Assembly: GCA_040007095.1 (NCBI GenBank)
Contig: JBDTVS010000190.1
Location: 61,327-125,326 of the forward strand
DNA: 64,000 nt
DNA from: JBDTVS01 sp040007095
GTDB taxonomy: Bacteria > Acidobacteriota > Vicinamibacteria > Vicinamibacterales > CAVVIG01
Reading direction: 5' to 3'
The notes under the pieces were generated by a model. That model was not told the origin of the DNA. It saw only the letters and a list, made by a program, of their open reading frames with translations, and did not search any database. This document shows positions 33,647-42,794 of this stretch, one piece after another. Within the stretch, counting starts at the first letter, position 1. Each line of letters starts with the position of its first letter. A program made the position numbers and the translations under genes.

Positions 33647-36237
33647 CCGAGTACCTCTACGTCTCGCCCAGGCTGGATGGGACTGCGGTCTTTTCCAGCG
33701 AGGCGCTGGCGGCGACGACCGAGCGCCACAAGGTGTCTCTCGACATCGGCACGATGACGAGCGGCGATCCGATCGCTGAGATCGAACGACTCGGCGGTCT
33801 TGGCGGCGTGGTGATCGGGCTCGGCAGCGGATTGCCGGACCGGGCGAGGCTCGAGATCGCCGGAACGGTTTTGAAACGGGGCCTGCGGCTCTGGCTCTAC
33901 TGGCCCAACGAGCGAGCGGTCGAGTGCGTCGACCAGGAGCGGCTGGCCAGCCTGCGGCGTCACCGGCGCGCGGTCATTGCGCTGGAGCGCGCGGGCCGGC
34001 CGATCCATCGTGTGATGGAGAGCTGGCAGCGAATGCGGCCGGGACTGCGATGGATTTACCGCGGCGCCTTCCCGGTTCGACGCTACGACCTGCTGTCCCA
34101 ACTCGAACGATACAGCCTGGATGCGCGTCCGGTCCCTTTTCCTCCGTCGGCGGAACTGCCTGCTGCGTCGAACCGCATCGATGCGGGGCTGTATCTCCGG
34201 ACCGACTTCTGGGCCCCGATCACGTCGGGCGGCAGCTACGGCCACACCTGTTACGTCGCGCGCGAGCTCGCGGCGGTCACCGAACGGTTCGTCTGTCTTC
34301 TGGCGCACCCATTCAGCCTGCTCGACGACTTCGGCATCCGCCAGGTCGTCATGGATGCGCCGACCACGATCATCAACGAGGACGCGATCGTCAGCGCCTC
34401 GGAGCACTACTACCCGATCGTCAAAGCCGCGTGCGGGGTGTTGCGCCCGGCGTACATCTATGAGCGCCTCTGTCTGGGCAACTATGTGGCGGCGCTGCTG
34501 AGCCGCGAGCTGCAGATTCCCTACATCGTCGAGTACAACGGCTCCGAGATCTCGATGCAGAAAAGCTTCGACAAGACGGCGCCCTTCTATGCCGACGTCT
34601 ACCTGAAGGCCGAGGAGGTGGCGTTTCGTCAAGCGGCCGCGATCTCGGTGATCTCCGAACCCGTGAAGAACGATCTGGTGTCGCGCGGTGTCGACGCGCG
34701 AAAGATTCTGGTGAATCCCAATGGCGCCGACCTCGAGAGCTACGCGCCGGCGCCGCCGGAGGAGAAACGGCGGCTGAGAAGCAGCCTCGGCTTCACCGAC
34801 GACGATCGCGTGGTGGGCTTCACCGGTACGTTCGGCGGCTGGCACGGCATCGACGTGCTCGCGGCAGCGATTCCGCGCATCTGCGCCGCGGAGGCGGCGA
34901 TCAAGTTCCTCGTGATCGGCGATGGCACCAACAAGCCGCAGCTGGATGCGGAAGTGGCCCGGCACGGTCTCGAGGTCCGCGTGCGGTGCGTCGGCCGCGT
35001 TCCTCAGGCAGAGGGCGCGCGGCTGCTGAAAGCCTGCGACGTGTATGTGTCGCCGCATAACACGCACATGGTGGACAGCCGCTTCTTCGGATCGCCGACG
35101 AAGATCTTCGAGTACATGGCGATGGCCGGGGGGATCGTGGCCAGCGATCTCGAACAGATCGGCGAAGTCCTGTCGCCCGCCTTGCGCGTGGCCGACCTGC
35201 TAAGGCCCGATGTGGCCGTCACTGATCAGCGGTCGGTGCTCTGCGTGCCAGGCGACGTCGACGAGTTCGTCAACGCAGTGGTCGGCCTGGCGCGCCGTCC
35301 GGATCTCAGCGCCGCGCTGGGCCGTAACGCCCGCCAGGCGGTGACGGATCACTATTCATGGAAGCGCCACGTCGCGCGTGTGTGGGCGTTCGCCGACCAG
35401 TTGCCGCGTGGCGCTCGAGCCGGCCAGGTCGAGACCGGCGACGCCTACAAGGACCAGGTCCAGAACCAGTGGAACAACAACCCGGTGGGATTCGAGACCG
35501 CCAGGGGCGCCCAACCGCACACCTTGGAATGGTTTCTCGAAGTCGAACGATACCGGCACGGCGTCTATGCGCCGTGGATGCCGGAGGTGATGGAATTCGC
35601 GGGTCACGCGGGTGAGAAGATCCTCGAAGTTGGCGGTGGCATGGGGACGGACCTGGCGCAGTTCGCGCGCCACGGCGCGATCGTCACCGATGTCGATCTA
35701 TCGCAAGGACACCTGCAGATCGCGCAAGAGAACTTTCGGCTCCGGGGTCTGACCGGCCGCTTCGTTCACCACGACGCGGAGTCGTTGCCGTTCGACGACG
35801 GAGGTTTCGATCTGGTCTATTCAAACGGCGTGCTCCATCACACGCCGAACACAGTCCAGGCGATCGCGGAGATCCGTCGCGTCCTCAAGCCGGGCGGTCG
35901 GGTGATCGTGATGGTGTACGCGGAGAACTCGCTCCAGTACTGGCGGAACCTGGTCTGGCACTACGGTCTCAAGAGCGGCGACCTGGCGAGTCAGTCGATG
36001 GCTGACATCATGTCGCGCACGGTGGAGCGGACCGGCAACGACGCCCGGCCGCTCGTCAAGGTCTACACGAAGCCGAGGCTGCGTGCCCTGTTCGGGGCGT
36101 TCGAGGACATCCGGATCGTGCAGCGTCAGATTTCGCCGGAGCTGGTGCCACGCCGGCTGCGACGTTTGCTGCCGGTGGTCGAGCGGCTCGCCGGTTGGAA
36201 CCTGATTCTCAAGGCTCGCAGGCCAGTGCGGGGCTGA
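33643..36237 (+). CDS. Fusion: N-terminal unknown region, GT4 glycosyltransferase and methyltransferase
   Basis: The 864-residue cytoplasmic protein has three parts. Residues 1-170 are an uncharacterised alpha/beta region (TEYLYVSPRLDG). Residues about 185-590 are a GT4 fold: LYLRTDFWAPITSGGSYGH, VEYNGSEISM near 297, ILVNPNGADL near 359 and FFGSPTKIFEYMAMAGGIV for donor binding. Residues about 600-864 are a class I methyltransferase: ILEVGGGMGTDLAQFARHG near 658 and LVYSNGVLHHTP. The GT4 part is a paralogue of the protein at 41193, and the methyltransferase part resembles that at 5808. One chain may add a sugar and then methylate it. The GTG overlaps the oxidoreductase stop. Confidence 0.87.
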   Translation: MTEYLYVSPRLDGTAVFSSEALAATTERHKVSLDIGTMTSGDPIAEIERLGGLGGVVIGLGSGLPDRARLEIAGTVLKRGLRLWLYWPNERAVECVDQERLASLRRHRRAVIALERAGRPIHRVMESWQRMRPGLRWIYRGAFPVRRYDLLSQLERYSLDARPVPFPPSAELPAASNRIDAGLYLRTDFWAPITSGGSYGHTCYVARELAAVTERFVCLLAHPFSLLDDFGIRQVVMDAPTTIINEDAIVSASEHYYPIVKAACGVLRPAYIYERLCLGNYVAALLSRELQIPYIVEYNGSEISMQKSFDKTAPFYADVYLKAEEVAFRQAAAISVISEPVKNDLVSRGVDARKILVNPNGADLESYAPAPPEEKRRLRSSLGFTDDDRVVGFTGTFGGWHGIDVLAAAIPRICAAEAAIKFLVIGDGTNKPQLDAEVARHGLEVRVRCVGRVPQAEGARLLKACDVYVSPHNTHMVDSRFFGSPTKIFEYMAMAGGIVASDLEQIGEVLSPALRVADLLRPDVAVTDQRSVLCVPGDVDEFVNAVVGLARRPDLSAALGRNARQAVTDHYSWKRHVARVWAFADQLPRGARAGQVETGDAYKDQVQNQWNNNPVGFETARGAQPHTLEWFLEVERYRHGVYAPWMPEVMEFAGHAGEKILEVGGGMGTDLAQFARHGAIVTDVDLSQGHLQIAQENFRLRGLTGRFVHHDAESLPFDDGGFDLVYSNGVLHHTPNTVQAIAEIRRVLKPGGRVIVMVYAENSLQYWRNLVWHYGLKSGDLASQSMADIMSRTVERTGNDARPLVKVYTKPRLRALFGAFEDIRIVQRQISPELVPRRLRRLLPVVERLAGWNLILKARRPVRG

Positions 36238-38240
36238 TGCGCCAACTGGCCGGGCGACTCGTCGCACGGATGCGCCGCCTGACGGCACCGTCACCGGTGG
36301 CGGTGCCGCCGCCGCGTCGATGGGCCCAAGAACTAACCGATGCGGGCGTGACAGAGGATCAGTGGATCACCAGGCGCCAGGCGAAAGCTGCCCTGTTCGC
36401 CGATCTGCCAGACGCACGCATTGGCGACTGGCGCAGGTCACCATCGCCGCAAGTGCGCGACACCCTCGACGCCGCGACCCGCATCCTTCGTCACGAGTTC
36501 AACCTGCTGGGCAGCGGTCCGTATACGCCGGCCGATCCGGATCGGTCCGCTGACGGCAGCGGCTACCAGCCGATCGACTGGTATCTCGACCCCGTTTCCG
36601 GCCTGCGTTTTCCGCGTGGCATCCCGCTGGCGCAATGGAGCCTCGAGCTGATGCGGCCGGGCCGCGCTGATATCAAGCTGCCGTGGGAGCTCGCCCGATG
36701 TCAGCATTGGCCGCTGCTCGGACAGGCGTATCGCCTGACCGGCGACGATCGATTTGCCGTCGAGGTCGAGCACGAGTTGCACGACTTCATGGCAGCCAAT
36801 CCGATCGGGATCGGCGTCAATTGGACCTGCACGATGGACGTCGCACTGCGGGCGGCGAACTGGGCGATCGCCCTGGACCTGATCCGCTCGTGCGCGAGCC
36901 TGACTGTGGGCTTCTGGCGCGCGGCCCACGAGGCGCTGTTCGATCACGGTGTCTTCATCGAGGGTCACCTCGAGAACCATTACGAAGTGACCAGCAACCA
37001 CTTCCTCAGCAACGTCGTCGGTCTGTTCTACCTCGCCGCGGTGTTCGACGATCTGCCGCGCGGCGCGGCGTGGGATCGGCAATGCCGCGGGTGGCTCGCG
37101 CAAGAGGTCGAGGTTCAAGTGCTGCCCGATGGCGCCGACTTCGAATCCTCGGTGCCCTATCACCGTCTCGTGACGGAGCTGTTCCTTGGCGCGGCCCGCC
37201 TGGCCGAGTACCGGGGGCGTCCGTTGCCGCCGGCGCTGATCGGGCGTGTCGAGACGATGGTGGATTTCCTTGCGAACGTGCTGCGGCCCGATGGTCTGAT
37301 GCCCCAGGTTGGAGATGCCGATGATGGTCGGCTGCACATCCTGAGTGGATATGGCAGCCGGCCGCCGCAGGACCCGCGGCATCTGTTCGGGCCGGCCGCG
37401 TGTTTTTTCCGGAGCGATCGGTGGGCGCGGCTGGTCGATGAAGGGGCGGCGTGGGAAGCCGAATGGTGGGGGTATGATTCGCCCGGCATCGACGCTCAGG
37501 GGCCGGACGAGCCCGACACGCTACGCCATTTCCCGCACGCGGGACTCACGGTCGTGCGCCATGCGCGCCGGTACCTGCTGATCACGAACGGCGTCGTCGG
37601 CACACGCGGATTCGGCAACCACAAGCATAACGACCTGCTGGGGTTCGAATATCACGCGCACGGCGGGCCGGTGTTCGTCGATCCCGGAAGCCATGTCTAC
37701 ACCTCCGACCCTGATAGTCGAAACCGGTTCCGAAGCACGCGTTCCCACAATACGATCTGCGTGGACGAGGAAGAGCAGAACGAGTGCCGTCCGGACTGGC
37801 TGTTCCGGATGTTCGAAAAGGCCTTTCCCGAACACCTCGAGGTTGTCGAGGGCGACGAGTGGGTCGGGTATCGCGGCCGTCACAGAGGCTACACGCGTTT
37901 GCCGCAACCTGTCGTCCACGAGCGGACGTTCAGGCTGGAACGGACGACCGGAGGGCTGTCGATCGTCGACGTGCTCGAAGGGCAGGGCAGCCATCGTCTG
38001 CGGTGGCATTTCCATTTCGCCCCGGGAGTGACCCCCGCGATCGTCGATGCCGGCGCCGTCGAGATTCGCGCGGCCGGCGGCGTCCTGTTGATGACCTTTC
38101 CACAGGGACTGCGGCCGACGATCAGCCCGGCCGAGTATTCGCCGTCGTACGGCGTGCGTGTGCCATGCATGGCGATCGACCTGGACGCCGTGGAGCGCAT
38201 TGACGGCCGTCGCGAGTACGTCTTTCAGGTCGTGTCGTGA
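36237..38240 (+). CDS. Heparinase II/III family protein, second copy
   Basis: The 667-residue protein parallels the one at 27523: LRHEFNLLGSGPYTPAD, IKLPWELARCQHWPLLGQAY, GVNWTCTMDVALRAANW, SSVPYHRLVTELF (Tyr-His near 308), GNHKHNDLLGFEYH near 460 and SRNRFRSTRSHNTICVDEEE. The N-terminus is a short basic segment without a clear signal peptide. ATG 36237 overlaps the preceding stop by one base (TGATG), and the end overlaps the next gene (GTGA). Two lyase-like paralogues in one biosynthetic operon suggest two different uronate-containing linkages or chain-length trimming. Confidence 0.88.
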   Translation: MRQLAGRLVARMRRLTAPSPVAVPPPRRWAQELTDAGVTEDQWITRRQAKAALFADLPDARIGDWRRSPSPQVRDTLDAATRILRHEFNLLGSGPYTPADPDRSADGSGYQPIDWYLDPVSGLRFPRGIPLAQWSLELMRPGRADIKLPWELARCQHWPLLGQAYRLTGDDRFAVEVEHELHDFMAANPIGIGVNWTCTMDVALRAANWAIALDLIRSCASLTVGFWRAAHEALFDHGVFIEGHLENHYEVTSNHFLSNVVGLFYLAAVFDDLPRGAAWDRQCRGWLAQEVEVQVLPDGADFESSVPYHRLVTELFLGAARLAEYRGRPLPPALIGRVETMVDFLANVLRPDGLMPQVGDADDGRLHILSGYGSRPPQDPRHLFGPAACFFRSDRWARLVDEGAAWEAEWWGYDSPGIDAQGPDEPDTLRHFPHAGLTVVRHARRYLLITNGVVGTRGFGNHKHNDLLGFEYHAHGGPVFVDPGSHVYTSDPDSRNRFRSTRSHNTICVDEEEQNECRPDWLFRMFEKAFPEHLEVVEGDEWVGYRGRHRGYTRLPQPVVHERTFRLERTTGGLSIVDVLEGQGSHRLRWHFHFAPGVTPAIVDAGAVEIRAAGGVLLMTFPQGLRPTISPAEYSPSYGVRVPCMAIDLDAVERIDGRREYVFQVVS

Positions 38241-39646
38241 CCATGTCGAAATTCACCCTTCAGGCCGGGCTTTGGCAACGGACATGGCTGAAGGGCGCGC
38301 TGATCGTCGTCGCGATAATCGCGATCGGGCTGCAGTGGGTCAACACTCGCGTCGCCATTCTGAAGTTGAATCAGAATCCGTCCAACCCGGTTGTGCTTGC
38401 GACGTATCCCATCTATCACTCGATGGCGACCGGCATGCGGGAAGGGCGGGTCGGACAGGTCGATCTGCTCGCGGTTCGCGACTATTCACTGCTCAACAAT
38501 CTCTCGGCGCCGTTCGTACGACGGCCAGCGAACGCCGAGCAGCAGTGGGTGAACTTTTACACGCTGGACATCGGCTATTCGTTCATCGTCGAGGTCGCGC
38601 GACTGGCATTTCCGACCCTGCCCGACAATCACCTGCGGGCATTGGCGCTGCAGCTGGTCTTCGACCTGGCCCTCGTCTGGTTCGTGTTCTTCTTGTTTTC
38701 CCAGTGGCACCTCGTGCTGGGCTTCGTGGCCGCCTATCTGTACGCGTCCAACGGCATCTTTTACGACCTGGTGTCGTTTGCGTACTACTACTACTGGGAT
38801 ATCCCGCTCACCTTCGTCGTGCTGGGATCGATGCTCCTTGCGTACCGACGGTCGTCGGAGGCGGCGGGGTGGCTGGCGCTTGGCGGTATTGCCCTCGGGT
38901 GCGCGGTCTGGCTGAGAGGTTCGTGGTGGCCTCTCTCGCTCTTCCTGTGCGGTGTCGCCGCCTGGGAGCCGTCGCTGCGGAGAAAACTCTGGATCCCGGT
39001 GCTACTATTCGTGATTATCGCGGCACCGTCGGTGGTCCGGTCGACGCGCGCCCGCGGCCAGCTCACCTTCACGACGCGAGCGGTGTGGCACGTCGCGCTC
39101 GTCGGTCTCGGTTACTACCCCAACCCCTACGGCCTCGAGGCAAAAGACGGCACGATCTTCGAGCTGACCAGGCAGAAATACGGGGTGACTTTCAAGTCGG
39201 AGGACTACTGGCTGCATGACCAGGCCGCGAAGAAGGAATTCTTCTCGATCTGGCAAAAGGACAAGGCGTTCGTCATCCGGTCGTTTTTCGGTCGACTCTG
39301 GGAATCGATCCTCGGCACGACCCAGACCAGCGTCCTCTCGTTCGTGTTTCTCTCGAACCTGACCTATCGCATCTTGTGTCTGGCGGGCTTTGGAGCGATG
39401 GTGATTCGTGGTGGCGACAGGCGGATGCTGGCGATTGCGGCAGCGGGCACGTGTGCCATCTACACCGTGCTCACCTGTCTCTTCTACTTCGTCGGCCTGG
39501 CGTACGAGAATGTCTCTGAAGCCACGAGGTTCATACTGTTCATCGGGGCGCTCGACGCCGCCTGGTATGCCGCGCAGCGCGCGTATGGCAGCACTGTCGT
39601 CTTTCTTCCCGAGCGCGCGCGTCGTGGACCGGGTGTGGTCCTGTGA
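38237..39646 (+). CDS. Polytopic membrane protein, GT-C-like
   Basis: The 469-residue protein has an N-terminal anchor, a first extracytoplasmic loop (about 35-100) containing YPIYHSMATGMREGRVGQVDL, and about ten further hydrophobic segments, with an aromatic run in LVSFAYYYYWDIPLTFVVLG. The soluble part at about 280-350 is short and there is no large C-terminal domain, unlike the other membrane proteins of the locus. GTG 38237 overlaps the heparinase-type stop. A GT39/ArnT-like transfer of a lipid-linked sugar is inferred from layout only. Confidence 0.55.
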   Translation: MTMSKFTLQAGLWQRTWLKGALIVVAIIAIGLQWVNTRVAILKLNQNPSNPVVLATYPIYHSMATGMREGRVGQVDLLAVRDYSLLNNLSAPFVRRPANAEQQWVNFYTLDIGYSFIVEVARLAFPTLPDNHLRALALQLVFDLALVWFVFFLFSQWHLVLGFVAAYLYASNGIFYDLVSFAYYYYWDIPLTFVVLGSMLLAYRRSSEAAGWLALGGIALGCAVWLRGSWWPLSLFLCGVAAWEPSLRRKLWIPVLLFVIIAAPSVVRSTRARGQLTFTTRAVWHVALVGLGYYPNPYGLEAKDGTIFELTRQKYGVTFKSEDYWLHDQAAKKEFFSIWQKDKAFVIRSFFGRLWESILGTTQTSVLSFVFLSNLTYRILCLAGFGAMVIRGGDRRMLAIAAAGTCAIYTVLTCLFYFVGLAYENVSEATRFILFIGALDAAWYAAQRAYGSTVVFLPERARRGPGVVL

Positions 39647-41169
39647 ATAGACCCCGACTGTTGATCCTGATCGTTGCCTACAACGCAGAGAAGACCATCA
39701 AGACGGTGCTCGCTCGAGTGCCGGAGCGATTGCTGGAGGAGTATCACGTCGAGGTTCTGGTACTCGACGATTCGTCCCAGGATCGCACGTTCGAGCAGAG
39801 CCGGGAGGTTCAGCGCGACGGCGCGCTGCCGTTCCCGCTGCATGTGCTCTTCAACCCGGTGAACCAGGGTTACGGGGGCAACCAGAAGATCGGTTACCAC
39901 TTCGCGCTCGAACACGGCTTCGACTTCGTGGCGCTGGTGCACGGCGACGGGCAGTACGCACCGGAGTGCCTTCCGGATCTGGTGCGGCCGCTGCGCGATG
40001 GTGAAGCCGACGCCGTCTTCGGCTCGCGGATGCTCGAGCGAGGCGGCGCCCGACGCGGCGGGATGCCGTTCTACAAGTTGGTCGGCAACCGGATCCTCAG
40101 CCGGTTCCAGAACGTCGTGCTCGGGGCCTCGCTCAGCGAGTTCCACTCCGGTTATCGAGTCTATTCCGTCGCGGCGCTCGCGAAGATTCCGTTCTCGCTG
40201 AACACCAACGATTTTCACTTTGACACGGAGATCATCATTCAGCTCGTCCTGGGCGGTTTGCGGATCAAAGAACTGCCTATCCCCACGTACTATGGCGACG
40301 AGATCTGTCGCGTGAACGGCGTCAAGTACGCGAGGGACGTGACGAAGGCCGTGCTGGTGGCACGCTCGCAGCAACTGGGACTGTTCTACGATCGCCGGTT
40401 CGATTGTCAGGCGCGGCCTGTCGAGAATGCGCACTATCAGCCGAAGCTCGACTATGCGAGCCCCCACACCACGGCGCTGGCGTTGATTCCGGTTGGCGCT
40501 CGAGTGCTCGATCTCGGTTGCGCCGGCGGATACGTGGGGGCGATGCTTCGCCGCGAGCGGGGATGTCGTGTGACCGGCGTCGATTGCTTCCCCCTGGGCG
40601 CAGGCGTGGAACTGGACGCGTTCCTGCGGCACGATCTCAACGACGGTCTCCCGCCCGTGAACATGGCCGATTTCGACTATGTCCTGCTGCTCGACGTGAT
40701 CGAGCACCTGGCGTCGCCCGAAGCCTTTGTCGATCGCCTCCGCGACGCGCTCAAGCTTGCGCCCACAACGAAAGTGCTCGCCAGTACCGCGAACATCGGG
40801 TTCGTGATCAACCGCTTGATGCTCTTGAGCGGTCAGTTCAATTACGGGAAGCGCGGCATCCTCGACCTGACGCACACCCGGCTCTTCACGTTTGCCTCCT
40901 TCCGGCGGTTGTTCGAGCAGGGGGGCTTTCGCGTTCTCGACACACGCGGCATTCCCGCGCCGTTTCCGCTGGCGTTTCGCAATGAAAGGGCGAGCCGCGT
41001 GGTCTTCGCCGTCAATCGCTGGTTGATCAAACTCGCCCGGGGCCTCTTCTCCTACCAGATCTTCTTTACCGTCGAACCGCTGCCTTCACTCGACTATCTG
41101 CTCCAGGCGGCGCATCGGCAGTCCGCTCTTCGACGTGACGCCGAGGCACTCAAGGCCGCGGCCAGCTGA
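39643..41169 (+). CDS. Fusion: GT2 glycosyltransferase and SAM-dependent methyltransferase
   Basis: In this 508-residue protein, residues 1-245 are a GT2 domain of the DPM1-like kind (LLILIVAYNAEKTI, VLDDSSQDRT, NQGYGGNQKIGYHFAL, LVHGDGQYAPECL with a DGQ metal site, FHSGYRVYS). Residues about 265-480 are a class I methyltransferase (VLDLGCAGGYVGAMLRRE near 286, YVLLLDVIEHLASPEAFV, NYGKRGILDLTHTRLF). The VIEHL motif places it with glycan-type Methyltransf_23 enzymes. The GTG overlaps the previous stop. Fusing the two activities suggests a sugar that is always methylated after, or together with, transfer. Confidence 0.87.
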   Translation: MNRPRLLILIVAYNAEKTIKTVLARVPERLLEEYHVEVLVLDDSSQDRTFEQSREVQRDGALPFPLHVLFNPVNQGYGGNQKIGYHFALEHGFDFVALVHGDGQYAPECLPDLVRPLRDGEADAVFGSRMLERGGARRGGMPFYKLVGNRILSRFQNVVLGASLSEFHSGYRVYSVAALAKIPFSLNTNDFHFDTEIIIQLVLGGLRIKELPIPTYYGDEICRVNGVKYARDVTKAVLVARSQQLGLFYDRRFDCQARPVENAHYQPKLDYASPHTTALALIPVGARVLDLGCAGGYVGAMLRRERGCRVTGVDCFPLGAGVELDAFLRHDLNDGLPPVNMADFDYVLLLDVIEHLASPEAFVDRLRDALKLAPTTKVLASTANIGFVINRLMLLSGQFNYGKRGILDLTHTRLFTFASFRRLFEQGGFRVLDTRGIPAPFPLAFRNERASRVVFAVNRWLIKLARGLFSYQIFFTVEPLPSLDYLLQAAHRQSALRRDAEALKAAAS

Positions 41170-41192
41170 CCGCCTAACCGCCTGCCCAACCT

Positions 41193-42794
41193 GTGACCGA
41201 CGCGAACCTCACTGTCGTGAGAAGCGGTGTGCCGTTGCCGGTTCCTGCGCCCGGGGAACTGGTGATCGCGGACGAGCTGGTGCGGGCGTGGGTCCTGGAC
41301 GGCCGCATCTTGCTCCGCGTTCAAAAGTATCGAGTCGCGCGACTGCTGACCGAACGCCTCTCGACATCCGGTCGTCCGATGCTGCTGTGGGCGCTGTGGT
41401 TGATGTCGCGCCAATGCTATGTCGCCGATTCGGAGGGGAGTAGACGCGACGTCACCATCGCGTTGCTGGTGCGCTGGACAGCCCAATACGCGCGCGAAGC
41501 CCTGTTGCGGAAGCGATTGCTGGAACGGGTCGAACACGAGGTGGATACCCTGGCTCGTGCGGCGCGCGGCCCCGTCTCCGCCACCCGACAGGGATCGGTC
41601 CTGTACCTCCGCACCGACCTCAGCTTCGTCGTGCGGGCCGGCGGTTCCGTCGGCCACATCGCCGGCGTGCTGAACGAGCTGGCACGCCAGGCCGGCCCCC
41701 CGATCGTGTTGACGACCGCGGTGGTGCCCACGCTCGACCCGGAAATCGAATTGCACCTGGTGACTGTCCCGGAGGCATTCTGGAATTTCAGGGAGCTGCC
41801 GACCCTCGGGTTGAACGAGGTGTTTCACGACGGCGCGTTGCAGGCGCTGAACGGCCGCCGCCCGTCGTTTGTCTACCAGCGCTACAGCCTGAACAACTAC
41901 GCCGGTCTGCGGTTGGCGCGGCGCCTCGGCGTGCCGCTCGTACTCGAGTACAACGGTTCTGAAATCTGGATGAGCCAACACTGGGGCCGGCCGCTGAAAT
42001 ATGAGCGGCTCTCGTCAAAAATTGAGTTGCTGAACCTGAACCACGCCGAGCTGGTCGTCGTGGTGAGCCGGGCCATGCGCGATGAACTGGTCGGCCGGGG
42101 AGTCGCTCCCGATCGAATCCTGGTCAATCCGAATGGCGTGGATCCCGATCGCTACTCCCCGATGGTGGAGGGCGGATCGGTCCGGGCGGCCTACCATTTG
42201 GAGGGCCGGATCGTCATCGGATTCATCTCGACATTTCAGCCCTGGCACGGCGCCGAGGTGCTGGCACACGCGTTCGTCACCTTGATGCACGCTCACCCCA
42301 CGTTGGGAGATGCCGTGCACATGCTGATGATTGGCAGTGGGCCCAGCCTGGCCGAGGCCAAACGGATCGTCGCTGCTGGCGGGCTGGAGGCGAACGTTCA
42401 TTTCACGGGCCTGGTCGCGCAGGAAGACGGGGCCCGCCACCTCGCCGCCTGCGACATCCTGGCATCCCCGCACGTCCCGAACCCCGACGGCTCGCCCTTT
42501 TTCGGCTCGCCGACGAAGCTGTTCGAGTACATGGCCATGGGGAAAGCGATCGTCGCGTCGAATCTCGATCAGATTGGAGAGCTGCTCCGTCACGGCGAGA
42601 CGGCGTGGATGGTGCCGCCAGCCGATCCCGACGCTCTGGCGAACGGCCTGGCGAGCCTCGTCCAGGATCGACATCTGAGGGCGGCCCTTGGCGGGGCGGC
42701 GCGTCACGACGTGGTCGCGCATCACACGTGGCGCGCGCATGTCTCGCGGATTCTCGAAGCGCTCGAGACTCGCGTGCACGATCACGTCGCATGA
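41193..42794 (+). CDS. GT4 family glycosyltransferase
   Basis: The 533-residue protein has an N-terminal extension of about 125 residues, then a GT4 fold: LYLRTDLSFVVRAGGSVGHI, LVLEYNGSEIWM, ILVNPNGVDPDRYSP, FISTFQPWHGAEVLAHAF, and the donor-binding FFGSPTKLFEYMAMGKAIV with the Glu of the EX7E pattern. It is a paralogue of the middle domain of the fusion at 33643 but lacks the methyltransferase. GTG 41193 lies 24 bases after the GT2-methyltransferase fusion; its end overlaps the next GT4 (ATGA). It would add a sugar from a nucleotide donor on the cytoplasmic face. Confidence 0.87.
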   Translation: MTDANLTVVRSGVPLPVPAPGELVIADELVRAWVLDGRILLRVQKYRVARLLTERLSTSGRPMLLWALWLMSRQCYVADSEGSRRDVTIALLVRWTAQYAREALLRKRLLERVEHEVDTLARAARGPVSATRQGSVLYLRTDLSFVVRAGGSVGHIAGVLNELARQAGPPIVLTTAVVPTLDPEIELHLVTVPEAFWNFRELPTLGLNEVFHDGALQALNGRRPSFVYQRYSLNNYAGLRLARRLGVPLVLEYNGSEIWMSQHWGRPLKYERLSSKIELLNLNHAELVVVVSRAMRDELVGRGVAPDRILVNPNGVDPDRYSPMVEGGSVRAAYHLEGRIVIGFISTFQPWHGAEVLAHAFVTLMHAHPTLGDAVHMLMIGSGPSLAEAKRIVAAGGLEANVHFTGLVAQEDGARHLAACDILASPHVPNPDGSPFFGSPTKLFEYMAMGKAIVASNLDQIGELLRHGETAWMVPPADPDALANGLASLVQDRHLRAALGGAARHDVVAHHTWRAHVSRILEALETRVHDHVA

